DNA of 64,000 bases from Streptomyces sp. KL109B (lineage in GTDB: Bacteria > Actinomycetota > Actinomycetes > Streptomycetales > Streptomycetaceae): contig NZ_JASERL010000008.1 in the NCBI RefSeq assembly GCF_030766935.1, positions 62,001 through 126,000 on the forward strand, read 5' to 3'. The position numbers and the translations under genes are program-made. This document shows positions 25,045-32,816 of the stretch, piece after piece. Position 1 is the first letter of the stretch. Each line of letters begins with the position of its first letter. The notes beneath the pieces are model-generated. The model saw only the letters and a list, made by a program, of their open reading frames with translations. It had not been told where the DNA came from and made no database searches.

Positions 25045-25784
25045 GGCTGGCTGTCTCCCTCGGTGGCCGTGGCTGGGTTCGCCTCAACCTTAGCCCGCCC
25101 CCGATATCGGGCCCACGCGTAGAGGAACCCGACGGAGAACCCCACCAGGTGCGCCAGATACGCGACGCCCGGCCCCTGACTGTCCCGCCCCGCCGCCGCC
25201 CACTGCAGCGCCACCCAGAACGGCAGCACCACCCACGCGGGGAAGCGCAGCGGCAGAAAGAAGAGAAACGGAAAGAGGCTCGTGACGCGCGCTTCGGGGA
25301 ACAAGAAGAGGAACGCGCCGAGGACGGCGGAGATCGCCCCCGACGCGCCGACCAGGCTCTGGTCGGAATCGGCGTGCGCGAGCGCGTACCCGAAGAGCGC
25401 GAGGTAGCCGCTGACCCCATAGAAGAGGGCGTACGTAAGGCGGCCCATGTGTTCCTCGACCATGGCCCCGAAGACGTAGAGGAAGAGCATGTTGCCGAGC
25501 AGGTGCAGCCAACTGCCGTGCACGAACAGCGCCGTGAGCGGGGTGAGCAGGGCGCGCGGCGATCCGCTCAGCAGCTCGTCGGGGACCACGCCCCAGCGTT
25601 CGAAGTAGGCGCTCTGCGCGGCGAGCAGCCGGTCGCCCGTGCCGTAGCCGGGGTGCAGCCCCGAGGCGGGGGACAGGACGAAAACCACACAGCAGACCGT
25701 GATGATGCCGTACGTGACCGGAGCCGGGTGTCCTCTGAGGAATGCGGTCAGCCTGTCGATCGCGGAGCGCCCATTGCCGATCAT
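25041..25784 (-). CDS. Rhomboid-family intramembrane serine protease
   Basis: It cleaves transmembrane substrates within the bilayer. The 247-aa protein has about six to seven helices, the HGSWLHLLGNMLFLYVFG segment (loop 1/TM2), the nucleophile in GASGAISAVLGAF and the catalytic His in AYLAHLVGFSVGF. ATG 25784 starts the protein just before the first helix; the frame upstream of it is non-coding. It is followed by, and translationally coupled to, the Lrp sensor-domain gene. Substrates unknown. Confidence 0.9.
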   Translation of the reverse strand: MIGNGRSAIDRLTAFLRGHPAPVTYGIITVCCVVFVLSPASGLHPGYGTGDRLLAAQSAYFERWGVVPDELLSGSPRALLTPLTALFVHGSWLHLLGNMLFLYVFGAMVEEHMGRLTYALFYGVSGYLALFGYALAHADSDQSLVGASGAISAVLGAFLFLFPEARVTSLFPFLFFLPLRFPAWVVLPFWVALQWAAAGRDSQGPGVAYLAHLVGFSVGFLYAWARYRGRAKVEANPATATEGDSQP

Positions 25785-25908
25785 GGACAGAGCATGACGC
25801 AAGGCGGGGAGCGGACGGCGTACGGCAGGCCGTAGGGTTACGGGCAATAACGCGGCACCACGCGACGCGCACGCCGACCCGCACGCATCCGGAAGAAGGC
25901 ACCACCCG

Positions 25909-26148
25909 ATGACGGTTCCCCTGCCGACCGCCACCACCCGCTGGCGCTGCACCTTGTGCGGCAATCTGACGCGCTTCGACGTGACACGCTCGTCGAAGGT
26001 CGTCGAGTACGTCCACCTGGACCTGGCCGGAGAGCCGAAGGTCGAGGAGCGCGAGGTGGTCAATGAGACCATCGAGTCGGTGCGCTGCCGTTGGTGCAAC
26101 GCGGTGGATCAGGTGGAACTCGTGGACAGGCCGGGCGCCGACTCCTGA
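25909..26148 (+). CDS. Small zinc-ribbon-like protein
   Basis: The 79-aa protein has two CxxC pairs, CTLCG near residue 14 and CRWCN near residue 60, which together could bind one zinc. The segment between them is acidic and beta-rich (EYVHLDLAGEPKVEEREVV). Gene start is supported by GGAAGAAGG about 9 nt upstream. It lies 33 bp before the NYN-domain gene and probably forms an operon with it. Function unknown; nucleic-acid binding would fit the fold and the neighbour. Confidence 0.75.
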   Translation: MTVPLPTATTRWRCTLCGNLTRFDVTRSSKVVEYVHLDLAGEPKVEEREVVNETIESVRCRWCNAVDQVELVDRPGADS

Positions 26149-26181
26149 GGAGCGGCCCCACACATCGACTTTGGGGTGACG

Positions 26182-27543
26182 ATGGTGGAGAGCACGGGCG
26201 GAGAGGCCGGGTCCCCCGACCGGGACGCCGCCGCCGAGGTGCTCGACCGTCCGCTGCCCGAAGGCGTACGACGCCGGGTCGTGCAGATCGCGTCGGACGG
26301 CTTCGGCGGACTGACGGTGGCCGAACTGCCGCCGCAATTGCGGCAGTATGCCCGCTTCACCCCGACCCGCCGGATGAAGTTCGCCGGCAACGCCATGGCC
26401 GCGGCCCTGGAGAGCGACACGCTGTTCCGGCAGCGGATCGGGGAGCGCCTGCGGGACGCGCAGCCCGAGCTGGTCGGCGCCCTTGAGGCCGGCTCCCCGC
26501 CGCCCGCCGCCGATCCGCTGGACGTGGCGGCGGCCGCGTACGTGCTGCGGCCGGTCGGCTGGGTGAAGCTCGTCGCCGCGGCGGGCGAGGACGCCCAGCG
26601 GGCCGACGCCGAGCGCGCCGACGAGGAGACCCGCGCCGAACTCGACCGGCTCCGTGCCGAACTGGCCGAGGCCCGCGCCCAGACGAAGACCGAGACGGAA
26701 CGGTTGCGCGGGGAGCTGGACGCCGCCAAGCGCGAGTCCGCCGCCGCGGAGCGCAAGCTGCGGGCCGCCCTCAGCGACGTCAAGCGCGGCGAGGCCGCCG
26801 TCCGCAAGGCGAAGGCCGAGACCGACGCGGTGCGCGCCGACGGGCAGGCGCAGGTGTCGGCCGCGGAGAGCGAGACCCGCAGGCTCAAGTCGCGGCTCGG
26901 CGAGGCGGAGGCGGCCCTCGAGTCCTCGCGGCGAGCGGCGCGCGAGGGGCGCAGCATCGAGGACATGCGGGTGCGGCTGCTGCTCGACACGGTCCTGGAC
27001 GCGGCTCAGGGGCTGCGCAGGGAGCTGGCGCTGCCGCCGGTGTCCACGCGGCCCGCCGACTCCGTGGACGCCGTGGAGCCGGGGAAGATGACGCCGAAGG
27101 ACATCGCGACGCGCGCGCTGCACGAGCACGATCCGGCGATCCTCGACCAGTTGCTGGCGCTGCCGCAGGCGCACCTCGTCGTCGACGGCTACAACGTCAC
27201 GAAGACCGGGTATCCGCAGATGCCCCTGGAGAAGCAGCGGCTGCGGCTGCTCGGCTCCCTCTCGCAGCTCGCGGCGCAGTCCGGGGCCGAGGTGACGTGC
27301 GTCTTCGACGGGGCCGAACTCGCCGCCCCGGTGCTGCTCGCGCCGCCGCGCGGGGTGCGGGTGCTGTTCTCCAAGCCCGGGGTGACGGCGGACGAGCTGA
27401 TCCGCCAACTGGTGCGCGCGGAGCCGTCGGGGCGGCCCGTCATCGTCGTGTCGACCGACCGGGAGGTCGCGGACGGCGTCGCGAAGGCGGGGGCACGGCC
27501 GGTGGCTTCCGTGGTGCTCCTGAAGCGGCTGTCGCGCGGCTGA
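26182..27543 (+). CDS. NYN (YacP-like) RNase-fold protein with central coiled coil
   Basis: The 453-aa protein has an N-terminal helical domain (about 1-140), a long Ala/Glu/Arg coiled coil (about 145-270, DEETRAELDRLRAELAEAR onward) and a C-terminal NYN/PIN domain (about 325-453). The acidic sites of the NYN domain are visible: LVVDGYNVTKTG, VTCVFDGAE, VLFSKPGVTADELI and VVSTDREVAD. Such domains are metal-dependent ribonucleases, and YacP/Rae1 of Bacillus cleaves mRNA at the ribosome. I prefer ATG 26182, with GGGGTGA 3-9 nt upstream, over GTG 26176. Confidence 0.85.
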   Translation: MVESTGGEAGSPDRDAAAEVLDRPLPEGVRRRVVQIASDGFGGLTVAELPPQLRQYARFTPTRRMKFAGNAMAAALESDTLFRQRIGERLRDAQPELVGALEAGSPPPAADPLDVAAAAYVLRPVGWVKLVAAAGEDAQRADAERADEETRAELDRLRAELAEARAQTKTETERLRGELDAAKRESAAAERKLRAALSDVKRGEAAVRKAKAETDAVRADGQAQVSAAESETRRLKSRLGEAEAALESSRRAAREGRSIEDMRVRLLLDTVLDAAQGLRRELALPPVSTRPADSVDAVEPGKMTPKDIATRALHEHDPAILDQLLALPQAHLVVDGYNVTKTGYPQMPLEKQRLRLLGSLSQLAAQSGAEVTCVFDGAELAAPVLLAPPRGVRVLFSKPGVTADELIRQLVRAEPSGRPVIVVSTDREVADGVAKAGARPVASVVLLKRLSRG

Positions 27544-27731
27544 TCCGTCACCGGAACCTGCGCCCGAGCCTTCACAAAACAGCCCCGAGTTACCTATGTC
27601 ACACCCGCAACATCCGTGTCGTATGCCCGAATTGGCGAAACCTTCACGCAACGTAGCGTCAAGCGGACATCACTGCATGTGAGTTGAGTGCAAAGAATGC
27701 AGCGAGTGACGGAGTTTTTTCTCTGAGGGAT

Positions 27732-27761
27732 TTGAACTGATCACGAAGAGGTCACTAGGGT
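27732..27761 (+). promoter_or_regulatory. Predicted promoter of the first NlpC/P60 gene
   Basis: TTGAAC (27732-27737) and TAGGGT (27756-27761) are spaced by 18 bp, giving a start near 27768 and a ~100-nt leader. The 27544-27731 stretch upstream shows nothing I can name. Confidence 0.45.
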
Positions 27762-27780
27762 CGGCTCGAACCTCCGCTCG

Positions 27781-27841
27781 GGTGATCACCTAAAAGGGGT
27801 GACGGTGGAGGGTCACCGCCCACCGGCGCATCGGTAGGCGG
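27781..27841 (+). promoter_or_regulatory. Structured 5' leader of the first NlpC/P60 gene
   Basis: The palindrome GGTGATCACC is followed by the hairpins GGTGAC..GTCACC (27798-27817) and CGCC.ACCG..CGGT.GGCG (about 27817-27840), immediately before the GAAGGAG ribosome-binding site. It may regulate translation, but it does not match a riboswitch class I can identify. Confidence 0.3.
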
Positions 27842-27866
27842 CTGGAGGAAGAAGGAGCTCGCCTTC

Positions 27867-28892
27867 GTGGCGTCCCACCGTCGACCCAAGCAGCCGAACC
27901 GCACGCGCGTGACCGTGCTCACCGCGACCGCCGCCGCTGCCGTGGCCCTCACCTCTCAGGGTGCCAACGCCGCGCCCAAGCCCAGTAAGAGCGAAGTCAA
28001 GGCCAAGGTCGACAAGCTCTACGAAGAGGCCGGTGTCGCGACCGACCACTACAACGGGGCCAAGGAGAAGCAGAAGAAGCTCGAGAAGGAGATCGGCGAC
28101 CTCCAGGACAAGGTCGCCCGCGGCCAGGAGGACCTCAACGAGCTCCGCTCCGGCCTCGGTTCGCTCGCCGGGCAGCAGTACCGCAGCGGCGGCATCGACC
28201 CCTCGGTCCAGCTGTTCCTCTCCTCCGACCCGGACAGCTACCTCGACAAGGCCTCCACGCTCGACTCGCTCAGCGCCCAGCAGCTGGAGTCGCTCAAGAA
28301 GGTCCAGGAGAAGCAGCGCACGCTCGCCCAGGAGCGCGCCGAGGCCTCCCAGAAGCTCAAGGACCTCGCCGAGACCCGCACCGAACTCGGCAAGAAGAAG
28401 GAACAGTCGCAGGAGAAGCTCGCCGAGGCGCGCAAGCTGCTCAACACGCTGACCGCCCAGGAGCGCGCCAAGATGGCCGCCGCCGAGCAGCGCGCCAGCC
28501 GCGACGCCGCGGGCCGTGTCGACCTCGGCAACGCCGTGCCCGCGTCGGGCCGTGCCGGCGCCGCCCTGAGCGCCGCCGCCACCCAGATAGGCAAGCCCTA
28601 CGTCTCCGGCGGCTCGGGCCCCAACTCCTACGACTGCTCGGGCCTCACGCAGTGGGCGTACAACCAGGCCGGTGTCTCCATAACCCGGACGACGTACACG
28701 CAGATCAACGAGGGCACCGAGGTGCCCCGGAGCCAGCTCAAGCCCGGTGACCTGGTCTTCTTCAACAACACCGCGCACGTGGGCCTGTACGCGGGCAACA
28801 ACCAGGTGCTGCACGCCCCGCACCCCGGTGCCGGTGTGCGCTACGAGTCGATGGACACGGTCGGTCCTTACCAGACCGCCCGCCGCATCTGA
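27867..28892 (+). CDS. Secreted NlpC/P60 peptidoglycan hydrolase (RipA-like), first of two
   Basis: It cleaves peptidoglycan stem peptides (D-Glu/DAP bond). The 341-aa protein has a signal peptide (cleavage near GANAAPKP, residue ~33), a long coiled coil (about 40-215) and a C-terminal NlpC/P60 domain. That domain has the catalytic Cys in YDCSGLTQWA, the His in AHVGLYAG and the third polar residue in VLHAPHPG. GAAGGAG lies 9-10 nt before the GTG. The coiled coil usually holds the enzyme inactive until a partner (FtsX-like or RPF) binds. The next gene is a close paralogue of identical length. Confidence 0.94.
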   Translation: MASHRRPKQPNRTRVTVLTATAAAAVALTSQGANAAPKPSKSEVKAKVDKLYEEAGVATDHYNGAKEKQKKLEKEIGDLQDKVARGQEDLNELRSGLGSLAGQQYRSGGIDPSVQLFLSSDPDSYLDKASTLDSLSAQQLESLKKVQEKQRTLAQERAEASQKLKDLAETRTELGKKKEQSQEKLAEARKLLNTLTAQERAKMAAAEQRASRDAAGRVDLGNAVPASGRAGAALSAAATQIGKPYVSGGSGPNSYDCSGLTQWAYNQAGVSITRTTYTQINEGTEVPRSQLKPGDLVFFNNTAHVGLYAGNNQVLHAPHPGAGVRYESMDTVGPYQTARRI

Positions 28893-28969
28893 CACGCCGC
28901 GTTCCACCTCCCAACGCGCCCTGGAAACGCGCCCGTTCGGGCGAATTCCACGGTCTCGTGCTGACCCCC

Positions 28970-29005
28970 GCGCCCCGCCCATGACCTGCGTCAGAGGCGG
29001 GGCGC
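28970..29005. terminator. Hairpin after the first NlpC/P60 gene
   Basis: GCGCCCCGCC at 28970-28979 pairs with GGCGGGGCGC at 28996-29005. A second 8-bp hairpin (CCCCCTGA/TCAGGGGG) lies at 29017-29043, before the promoter of the second gene. Confidence 0.6.
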
Positions 29006-29135
29006 CGCGCTGCGTGCCCCCTGAGGCTTCGTTGGTCAGGGGGTGGTCGCCCGGCTACTGTCGGCGCGCATTCCCCCGATCACGGGGGGTCCCCCGAGCA
29101 CGGGGGTCCGTCAGCGGAAGGGAGAGCGGCTCCCC

Positions 29136-30161
29136 GTGGGTTCCCATCGCCGTACCGCGCGCTCCGGCCTCGACCGGAGTACGCGCGTGACCGTTCTGAC
29201 CGTGGCCGCGGCATCCGCCGCTGCCGCCCTCGGCGCCGCCCCCGCGGGCGCCGCCCCGCAGGACAGGCCGGCCGACACCAAGGCCGAGGTGGACCGCCTC
29301 TACGAACAGGCCGAGAAGGCCACAGAGGCGTACAACCGGGCCGACGAGCGCGCCGACGAGCTGCGCGGCCAACTCGCCGACACCCAGGACGAGGTGGCCC
29401 GCGGCCAGCAGCGGATCAACGCGATGCGGCAGGCGCTCGGCGTGCTGGCCGGCGCCCAGTACCGGGCCGGCGGCGTCGACCCCTCGGTCGCCCTGATGCT
29501 CTCCTCCGACCCGGACGGCTACCTCGACAAGGCAGGCGCCCTCGACCGGATCAGCGCCCGGCACGCGGGCGAACTCGCCGAACTGCGGGCCGCCCAGCGG
29601 GACCTCGACCAGCGGCGGGCCGAGGCGCGGGCCAAGCTCGCCGAACTCGACGCCAACCGCCGGGCCGTCGAGCGGCACAAGCGCGGCGTCGAGAAGAAGC
29701 TCGCCAAGGCGCGCCGGCTGCTCAACTCGATGCCGAGCGCGGACCGCGCCGCCTACGACCGGGCCTCGCGCGCCGAGACCCGCCCCGACCTGACAGGCGC
29801 GGGCGCCGCGTCCTCCGCCCGCGCCGCCGCCGCGCTCGCCGCCGCCAAGTCGGCGCTCGGCAAGCCGTACGTCTGGGGCGCCACCGGGCCCTCCGGCTAC
29901 GACTGCTCGGGCCTGATGCAGTGGTCGTACGGGCAGGCGGGCGTCGGCCTGCCGCGCACCTCGCAGGCGCAGGCGGTCGCGGGCCGCCAGGTCCCGCTGT
30001 CCGAGGCCGAGCCGGGCGACCTCGTCGCGTACGGCTCCGACGCCCACCACATCGGCATCTACGCGGGCAACGGCCAGGTGATCCACGCGCCGCACCCGGG
30101 CGCCCCCGTGCGCTACGACCCGGTCGGCATGATGCCCGTCTCATCCGTGACCCGGGTCTGA
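29136..30161 (+). CDS. Secreted NlpC/P60 peptidoglycan hydrolase (RipA-like), second of two
   Basis: The 341-aa paralogue of the preceding gene has the same layout: basic N-terminus with the shared TRVTVLT segment, signal peptide ending near GAAP, coiled coil (~45-210), and an NlpC/P60 domain with YDCSGLMQWS, HHIGIYAG and VIHAPHPG. It has more Arg and Ala than the first copy and lacks Lys-rich segments, so the copies have diverged. GTG 29136 is decided by GGAAGGGAG about 10 nt upstream. Its own promoter region is at 29044-29130 (TACTGT near 29054). Confidence 0.93.
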   Translation: MGSHRRTARSGLDRSTRVTVLTVAAASAAAALGAAPAGAAPQDRPADTKAEVDRLYEQAEKATEAYNRADERADELRGQLADTQDEVARGQQRINAMRQALGVLAGAQYRAGGVDPSVALMLSSDPDGYLDKAGALDRISARHAGELAELRAAQRDLDQRRAEARAKLAELDANRRAVERHKRGVEKKLAKARRLLNSMPSADRAAYDRASRAETRPDLTGAGAASSARAAAALAAAKSALGKPYVWGATGPSGYDCSGLMQWSYGQAGVGLPRTSQAQAVAGRQVPLSEAEPGDLVAYGSDAHHIGIYAGNGQVIHAPHPGAPVRYDPVGMMPVSSVTRV

Positions 30162-30194
30162 CGCCGCCCGCGGGAGTTCGCCGTACGATCGGCA

Positions 30195-31412
30195 ATGATG
30201 GCTGGTCGACGGCGTGCGGTGGGCAGGGCGGGGAGTGCGATGGCACTGGGCGCCCTGCTCGTCGGCGTGTCCGCGCTCTCCGGCTGCGGCGCCGCCGACG
30301 ACGCGCCGCGCGGCCAGGACGCGGCCGCCGTGCAGCGGGTCCTCGACCGCAGGGCTCAGGCCGTCGTCACCCGCGACGGGCCCGCCTACCGGGACACCGG
30401 CAGCGCCGAGCCCGAGCTCATCGACGACCTCGCCGAAGTCCCCCTCGACTCCTGGCAGTACCGGCTCACCCATCTCGACCGCACCGGATCCCGCGCCACC
30501 GCCACCGCCGAACTGCGCTACCGCGTCGACGGCTACGACAAGGCGCCCGTCGTCGCCGAGCGGACGCTGCGCCTGGGCCACGGCGACAAGGGCTGGTACG
30601 TCACCGGGGACCGGCCCGCGAAGAAGGCGGGCGAGCAGCTGTGGGAGCAGGGCCCGGTGACCGCCGTGCGGGGCGCCCACAGCCTCGTGCTCGGCGTCGG
30701 CAAGGAACGTTCCGAACTGCGCTCCTACGCCGAGCTCGCCGACGACGCCGTGCCCTCGGTGCGGCGCGCCTGGGGCGACGGCTGGGCGCGCCGGATCGTC
30801 GTCCTGGTGCCCGAGTCCCTCGACGAGATGGGCCGGCTGCTCGGTGCGCCCGCCGCCGGTTACCAGGGCATCGCGGCCGTCACGACAGGGGAGGCGGGCG
30901 GACCGAAGACGGCGCCCGCGGACCGGGTGATCCTCAACCCCGAGGCGTACAGCGTGCTCGGCGAGGTCGGCAAGCAGGTCGTCCTCACCCACGAGACGGC
31001 GCACGTCGCCACGCGCCGCGCGACATCGGCGGCGACCCCGCTGTGGCTCTCCGAGGGGTACGCGGACTGGGCGGGCTACCGCGAGAGCGACCGCACCCCG
31101 AAGCAGGCGGCGCCCGAACTGCGCCGCGCGGTCCTGCGGTCGGCGGCCCCCGCCGAACTCCCCGCAGACAAGGACTTCGGCTTCTCCGGCGACTCCGCCG
31201 AGCTGGCCCGCGCGTACGAGGGCGGCTGGCTCGCCTGCCGGATGATCGTCGACCAGTGGGGCGAGGCCAAGCTCAACGCCTTCTACGCGGCCGTCGGCGC
31301 GAAGGGGCAGCGGGCCGGGGCCGTCGACGGGGCGCTGCAACAGGTCCTCGGCGTCGACGAGCGGGACTTCGTGGCGCGCTGGCGGGCGTACGTACGGTCG
31401 GAACTGGGCTGA
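30195..31412 (+). CDS. Lipoprotein with HExxH metallopeptidase (MA clan-like) domain
   Basis: The 405-aa protein has a signal ending in the lipobox LSGCGAA (Cys about residue 34). A beta-rich NTF2-like region follows (~45-155, RVLDRRAQAVVTRDGPAYR..). The C-terminal half carries LTHETAHVAT, an HExxH zinc site (His266-His270), and LSEGYADWAGY about 24 residues later with the third ligand Glu, the gluzincin arrangement. It would act on the outer face of the membrane. A TACGAT hexamer 5-8 nt before the two ATGs and no ribosome-binding site suggest a leaderless mRNA. It follows the two wall hydrolases, so an envelope substrate is likely. Confidence 0.82.
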   Translation: MMAGRRRAVGRAGSAMALGALLVGVSALSGCGAADDAPRGQDAAAVQRVLDRRAQAVVTRDGPAYRDTGSAEPELIDDLAEVPLDSWQYRLTHLDRTGSRATATAELRYRVDGYDKAPVVAERTLRLGHGDKGWYVTGDRPAKKAGEQLWEQGPVTAVRGAHSLVLGVGKERSELRSYAELADDAVPSVRRAWGDGWARRIVVLVPESLDEMGRLLGAPAAGYQGIAAVTTGEAGGPKTAPADRVILNPEAYSVLGEVGKQVVLTHETAHVATRRATSAATPLWLSEGYADWAGYRESDRTPKQAAPELRRAVLRSAAPAELPADKDFGFSGDSAELARAYEGGWLACRMIVDQWGEAKLNAFYAAVGAKGQRAGAVDGALQQVLGVDERDFVARWRAYVRSELG

Positions 31413-31475
31413 GGCCCACGGGGCTACAGGCCTACGGGTCTACAGGCCTACAGGTCTACAGGTCTGCGGACCTAC
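31413..31475. repeat. Tandem ~10-bp repeats after the metallopeptidase gene
   Basis: CTACAGGC, CTACGGGT, CTACAGGC, CTACAGGT, CTACAGGT and CTACGGGG follow the stop codon as short near-identical units. They also border the end of the convergent GT87 gene. Confidence 0.6.
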
Positions 31476-32755
31476 GGGGTCGGGACCGTGTCGTCGCGCG
31501 CGGGCTGCGCGGGCACCGGGCCGCGGCGCTCGGCGAGCCGGGGCTCGGTGACCGTGGCCCGCCACAGGCGGCGGCAGGCGCTGAGCGAGGCCACGACCAG
31601 GAGGCCATTGCGTACGAACAGGAGGGTGACGCCGAGCGGGTCGCTGGACACCACGTTCCCGAAGTAGAGCGGGAACTCAAGGAACGTCACGAACGTCGCC
31701 GCGAGCACAAGACACACCGGCAGCGCCATCCGGCTGTCCCGGAACAGCATGCAGACGGCGGCGACCCCCACCAGCCACACCATGTACTGCGGGCTGATCA
31801 CCCGGCTCGTCGTCGTGAACAGCAGCACCGCCGTCAGGCCCGCGTCGGCGAGCGTCGCCGACTGCCAGGCGCGCGCCTTGAACCGCCACAGCAGCAGCCA
31901 GCCGAACGCGAGCACCGTCAGCACCTGGGCGAGGGTGCTGACCACGCCCACGTGCGGGCCGATGAACTCCATCGAGCCGTAGTTGAACTGCACCGAACCG
32001 TTCCAGCCGAACTGCCGCGCCACATGGAAGACGAGCGCGCCGAGGGACTCGACCTCCGTGCCCCGGTCCTTCTGGGACGTGAGGAAGTCCGCCGCGCCCG
32101 GCATCGACACCGTGAAGGCGAACAGCAGCACACCCGCCGTCAGCAGCGCCGTACCCCACGTCTCCCGGGTCGCGCGGCCACGCCGCGTACCCAGCAGCAG
32201 CAACGCGGGCCACACCTTCACCATCGCGCCGATCGCCGCGAACACGCCCGCCGCCTTCGGATGCCGGGCCGCCGCGAGCAGCGCCGCGATCGCGACCGCC
32301 GTCACCATCACGTCGTAGCGCGCGTAGACGGTCTGCCCGAGCAGCGGCAGACCGACGACCCACACCCAGGTGCCGCGCCGCGACTTGCCCTGCCGCTCGG
32401 ACACGTAGAGCAGCATCAGCAGAACGACGGCGTCCGCGAGGAACGCGAGCAGGAAGAACGCGGCGGCGTACTCCAGGAAGGGCAGCAGCGCGGGGGAGAG
32501 GATCGCCATCGCGGCGGCCGGCGGGTACTGCCACGTCACGTCGTTCAGCGGGAACGTTCCGGTGCGCAGCACGTCGAACCAGCCGTGGTAGATCACGTGG
32601 ACGTCGCTGGTGACGTCCGGGCCCGGGACCACGATCACCTTGAAGACGCACAGCAGGAGCAGCGCCCGGGACAGTACCCAGACGACCAGGAGCCCGGCGG
32701 GGGTTCGCCCAGGGGTTCGCGTCTTCATTCGACACATGATGCCGGTACGGTCCAT
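31472..32755 (-). CDS. GT87-family membrane glycosyltransferase (polyprenyl-phosphomannose type)
   Basis: The ~427-aa protein has around ten to eleven hydrophobic segments and the first extracytoplasmic loop typical of GT87 enzymes (PDVTSDVHVIYHGWFDVLRTG, then NDVTWQYPPAAAM with the conserved WQYPP). These transfer mannose from polyprenyl phosphate to outer-face glycolipids; mycobacterial Rv2181, in the homologous region, extends lipomannan. Start choice between ATGs at 32755, 32737 and 32728 is not decided by a ribosome-binding site. It is divergent from a PimB-like transferase, consistent with a PIM/lipomannan pathway. Confidence 0.85.
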   Translation of the reverse strand: MDRTGIMCRMKTRTPGRTPAGLLVVWVLSRALLLLCVFKVIVVPGPDVTSDVHVIYHGWFDVLRTGTFPLNDVTWQYPPAAAMAILSPALLPFLEYAAAFFLLAFLADAVVLLMLLYVSERQGKSRRGTWVWVVGLPLLGQTVYARYDVMVTAVAIAALLAAARHPKAAGVFAAIGAMVKVWPALLLLGTRRGRATRETWGTALLTAGVLLFAFTVSMPGAADFLTSQKDRGTEVESLGALVFHVARQFGWNGSVQFNYGSMEFIGPHVGVVSTLAQVLTVLAFGWLLLWRFKARAWQSATLADAGLTAVLLFTTTSRVISPQYMVWLVGVAAVCMLFRDSRMALPVCLVLAATFVTFLEFPLYFGNVVSSDPLGVTLLFVRNGLLVVASLSACRRLWRATVTEPRLAERRGPVPAQPARDDTVPTP

Positions 32756-32805
32756 GGCCTGGCCACGTGCCCCGCGGCGAGAGGGCTCCCGCCGGGCGGG
32801 TTCGA

Positions 32806-32811
32806 TACTGT
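32806..32811 (+). promoter_or_regulatory. -10 element (TACTGT) for a leaderless glycosyltransferase mRNA
   Basis: TACTGT lies 5 nt before ATG 32817 and 8 nt before ATG 32820, with no Shine-Dalgarno. Confidence 0.4.
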
Positions 32812-32816
32812 CGGCG

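Noticed and set aside
24763..27543. Phage-defence island (rhomboid, NYN nuclease, zinc ribbon)
   Set aside because: Base composition and codon use equal the surroundings, no mobility genes are present, and the pairs look like conserved housekeeping genes. No defence-specific partner domain is seen.
27762..27866. c-di-AMP (ydaO) riboswitch before the first NlpC/P60 gene
   Set aside because: The 3' GGTAGGCGG resembles the end of that class, but the conserved upstream segments are missing and the leader is too short. It is kept only as an unnamed structured leader.
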